NCBI GenBank assembly: GCA_020722645.1
Contig: DYKL01000152.1
Span: 1 to 7,908, forward strand
Length of the DNA stretch: 7,908 nucleotides
Origin: Acetofilamentum sp.
GTDB taxonomy: Bacteria; Bacteroidota; Bacteroidia; Bacteroidales; JAFGUD01
Direction of reading: 5' to 3'
In this document: in pieces, positions 6,330 to 7,908 of the stretch
How positions within the stretch are numbered: position 1 is the first letter of the stretch
Layout: each line of letters opens with the position of its first letter
Position numbers and translations under genes: made by a program
The notes under the pieces: model-generated
Database searches by the model: none
What the model was told of the DNA's origin: nothing
The model's input: only the letters and a program-made list of their open reading frames with translations

Positions 6330-7340
6330 ATGAACAAGTTAACAGTTTTTATTCTGTTTTTCACTTTAATTTTGTCAGGAATCAATTGCAACAGAAACGA
6401 ATTTGACATTGATGTTTCTGAAATTGATTTGCAGGTGGAAATAAACCGCTATGATATTGAAATGTTTTCTATCGGTGCAAATGATGTCTATTACGAAATT
6501 CCAAAATTACAGCAAAAATACGGCGATTTTTTCGAAATCTACAACATTGAACTCATTGGAGTGGGTTTGCCAAATCAAAAAGAATATTACAACAATTTAA
6601 GCGAGTTTTTTTATTACTGCGACCAAATAAGTCTATATACCGAAGTTCTGAAAGTGTTTCCCGAAAATTCCGAATTTTTGAAAAACTCTGTAACAGATGC
6701 TTTTAAACATTACAAATATTATTTTCCTGACGAAGAAATGCCAAAAATAATAAGCTGCATTTCGGGATTTAATTTGTCGGTATTTACAGGCGAAGATTTT
6801 ATCGGGGTTAGTTTAGACAAATATTTGGGCAATAATTACAAATTATATTCGTCAATGTTCGATAATTATTTAAGCCGCAGAATGCACAAAGAAATGATAC
6901 CGGTAGATATTATGCGGGCTCATATTATTGCACGTTTCCCGTTTAATGACTCTGTAAATACTTTAATGACTTTTGCTATTTACGAAGGTAGAATTCAGTA
7001 TTTTTTAGATGCAATGCTTCCGAATACTCCCGACAGTCTGAAATGGGGATATACAGCTTTGCAATGGGGCTGGGCTAATGAATACGAAAAAAACATCTGG
7101 GATTTTATGGTCAGTCAGAAAGTACTGTTTACAAATGAAGCAACCGAAATAAAAACATATACCGGCGAAGCTCCTTTTACTACTCCATTCAGAAATAATT
7201 CTGCACCAAGAGCCGGTACATTTATCGGATACAAAATTGTACAATCATATATGGAAAACAACGAAGATGTTGATTTACAGCAGCTTATGCAAGAAACTGA
7301 TTATATGAAAATTTACAATTATTCCTACTATCAGCCCTAA
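6330..7340 (+). CDS. gldB: GldB-like gliding-motility-associated lipoprotein
   Basis: GldB is a Bacteroidota cell-envelope lipoprotein that was found to be needed for gliding in Flavobacterium johnsoniae. It also occurs in non-gliding members, and its biochemical role is unsettled. The 336-aa protein has a hydrophobic leader (3-18) ending in SGINC, so Cys20 is the likely lipidation site, although Gly at -3 and Asn at -1 make a poor lipobox. Family-like blocks are EINRYDIEMF (37-46), the LQQKYGDFF block (60-68), GVSLDKYLGNNYKLY (159-173), IYEGRIQYFLDAMLPNTPDS (217-236), GEAPFTTPF (279-287) and GTFIGYKIVQSYM (296-308). Length is as expected. The gene follows queG after 27 bp and is probably in the sppA-queG operon. 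gldC, often a neighbour of gldB in gliding flavobacteria, does not follow, and gliding cannot be inferred. No HExxH metalloprotease motif is present. Confidence 0.85.
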   Translation: MNKLTVFILFFTLILSGINCNRNEFDIDVSEIDLQVEINRYDIEMFSIGANDVYYEIPKLQQKYGDFFEIYNIELIGVGLPNQKEYYNNLSEFFYYCDQISLYTEVLKVFPENSEFLKNSVTDAFKHYKYYFPDEEMPKIISCISGFNLSVFTGEDFIGVSLDKYLGNNYKLYSSMFDNYLSRRMHKEMIPVDIMRAHIIARFPFNDSVNTLMTFAIYEGRIQYFLDAMLPNTPDSLKWGYTALQWGWANEYEKNIWDFMVSQKVLFTNEATEIKTYTGEAPFTTPFRNNSAPRAGTFIGYKIVQSYMENNEDVDLQQLMQETDYMKIYNYSYYQP

Positions 7341-7406
7341 AACTCTATATTTCACTTATAAATCATCGGCAAAAACTTAAAATCAGCCAAGAATTTATAT
7401 TTAAGA

Positions 7407-7787
7407 ATGAAAAACAAAAAAAGTACTTATGTAATTGTCTCAATTTCAATTTTTGTCGCGTTGTTACATTTTGTAATCGGCAAAGATTATCAGGGATTTT
7501 TTAAAGATTTTGTAAGAGGATATTTAATTGACATTTTGCTGCCGATGAACCTTTATTTATTACTGCAAATATCACTGCGAAAAAAAATTTCTGCAAACAA
7601 AGCCAGAGTGATTAGTGCTGTATTTACATTCCTTTTTGGCATTTCTGTCGAATTATTGCAGTTATACGACATTCCGATATTTGGAAGTACTTATGACTTT
7701 TTGGACATTGTAATGTATGGTGCCGGTGTTTTATCAGGTATCTTGATAGATTTAACTTTGATAAACAAATTTGAAAAGCAAATATAA
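7407..7787 (+). CDS. Small membrane protein, VanZ/DUF2809-like
   Basis: This 126-aa protein has four predicted transmembrane segments at about 8-24, 39-57, 68-86 and 98-118 with short loops. The central region FVRGYLIDILLPMNLY and the pattern GISVELLQLYD...YDFLDIVMYGAGVLSG resemble VanZ-family and DUF2809 proteins. In those, an 'E-x-x-Q' helix precedes an 'FDxxD...G' helix (here Glu82, Gln85, Asp97 and Asp100). VanZ contributes to teicoplanin resistance in enterococci, but most homologues have no known role, so a resistance function should not be assumed. The gap to gldB is 66 bp. It contains TATATTTC (7346-7353), one base short of the -7 consensus, so the gene may be at the end of the sppA operon or separately transcribed. 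Confidence 0.7.
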   Translation: MKNKKSTYVIVSISIFVALLHFVIGKDYQGFFKDFVRGYLIDILLPMNLYLLLQISLRKKISANKARVISAVFTFLFGISVELLQLYDIPIFGSTYDFLDIVMYGAGVLSGILIDLTLINKFEKQI

Positions 7788-7908
7788 ACTATATTTATAA
7801 TTTTTTATACAGAAGTCTGAAAAAGACAAAATAAGAAATTGATTTAATGCACTTTTAACCTGAATTATTCATAAAAAATTTGGAGAAAAGGGTGTAATTA
7901 TTTAATTT

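Noticed and set aside
7407..7787. Glycopeptide resistance gene (vanZ)
   Set aside because: The protein only resembles the broad VanZ/DUF2809 membrane families. No other van genes are nearby, and most such homologues have no resistance role.
3559..7787. A new defence or mobile system in the right half
   Set aside because: Each gene belongs to a recognised chromosomal family with intact motifs. There is no integrase, transposase, nuclease or toxin-antitoxin pair, and base composition looks uniform by eye.
7788..7908. Terminator or further gene at the right end
   Set aside because: GTCT...AGAC near 7815 is a 4-bp stem without a T-tract. The imperfect CCTGAATTATT / AAAAAATTTGG pairing around 7858-7884 has too many mismatches. 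No open frame starts here that I can support.

Overview
This window is AT-rich and compact and comes from a member of the Bacteroidota. The gliding-associated lipoprotein GldB is restricted to that phylum. The genes lack Shine-Dalgarno sequences, and several are preceded by the TAnnTTTG -7 box typical of these bacteria. PurC, the short QueG and SppA also look like Bacteroidota proteins, judged from memory of the families. The lineage within the phylum cannot be fixed from this sequence, though an uncultured Bacteroidales-like organism is plausible.

Left part (1-2250), minus strand: purC (purine synthesis) lies upstream of murB (peptidoglycan precursor synthesis), with about 250 bp of noncoding DNA between them. 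That gap is packed with repeats: octamer/heptamer tandem repeats abutting the murB start, and four perfect copies of a 25-bp unit with the CGTCATTGCGAGG...CGAAGC core seen in many bacterial genomes. A relative of this unit lies in the opposite orientation at the left edge, so murB is bracketed by the family.

Middle (2251-3558): a divergent intergenic region carries outward-facing promoters for purC and for a secreted protein with a C-terminal DUF4384-like domain. Between them is a 10-bp perfect inverted repeat plus spaced ATTTCA motifs, a candidate operator. Downstream of the secreted protein is a 170-bp gap with another period-8 repeat (NNNNGAGT) and a likely sppA promoter.

Right part (3559-7787), plus strand: sppA (membrane signal peptide peptidase), queG (epoxyqueuosine reductase, overlapping sppA by one base), a gldB-like lipoprotein gene (27-bp gap), and after 66 bp a small four-helix membrane protein resembling VanZ/DUF2809 families. 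The first three look like one operon. Its members serve envelope proteolysis, tRNA modification and an envelope lipoprotein role, so no single pathway ties them together.

I found no RNA genes, CRISPR arrays, insertion sequences, prophage or defence genes, and nothing that convincingly makes a new multi-gene system. The most unexplained material is in the intergenic repeats, the palindrome at 2337-2362 and the DUF4384-like secreted protein.
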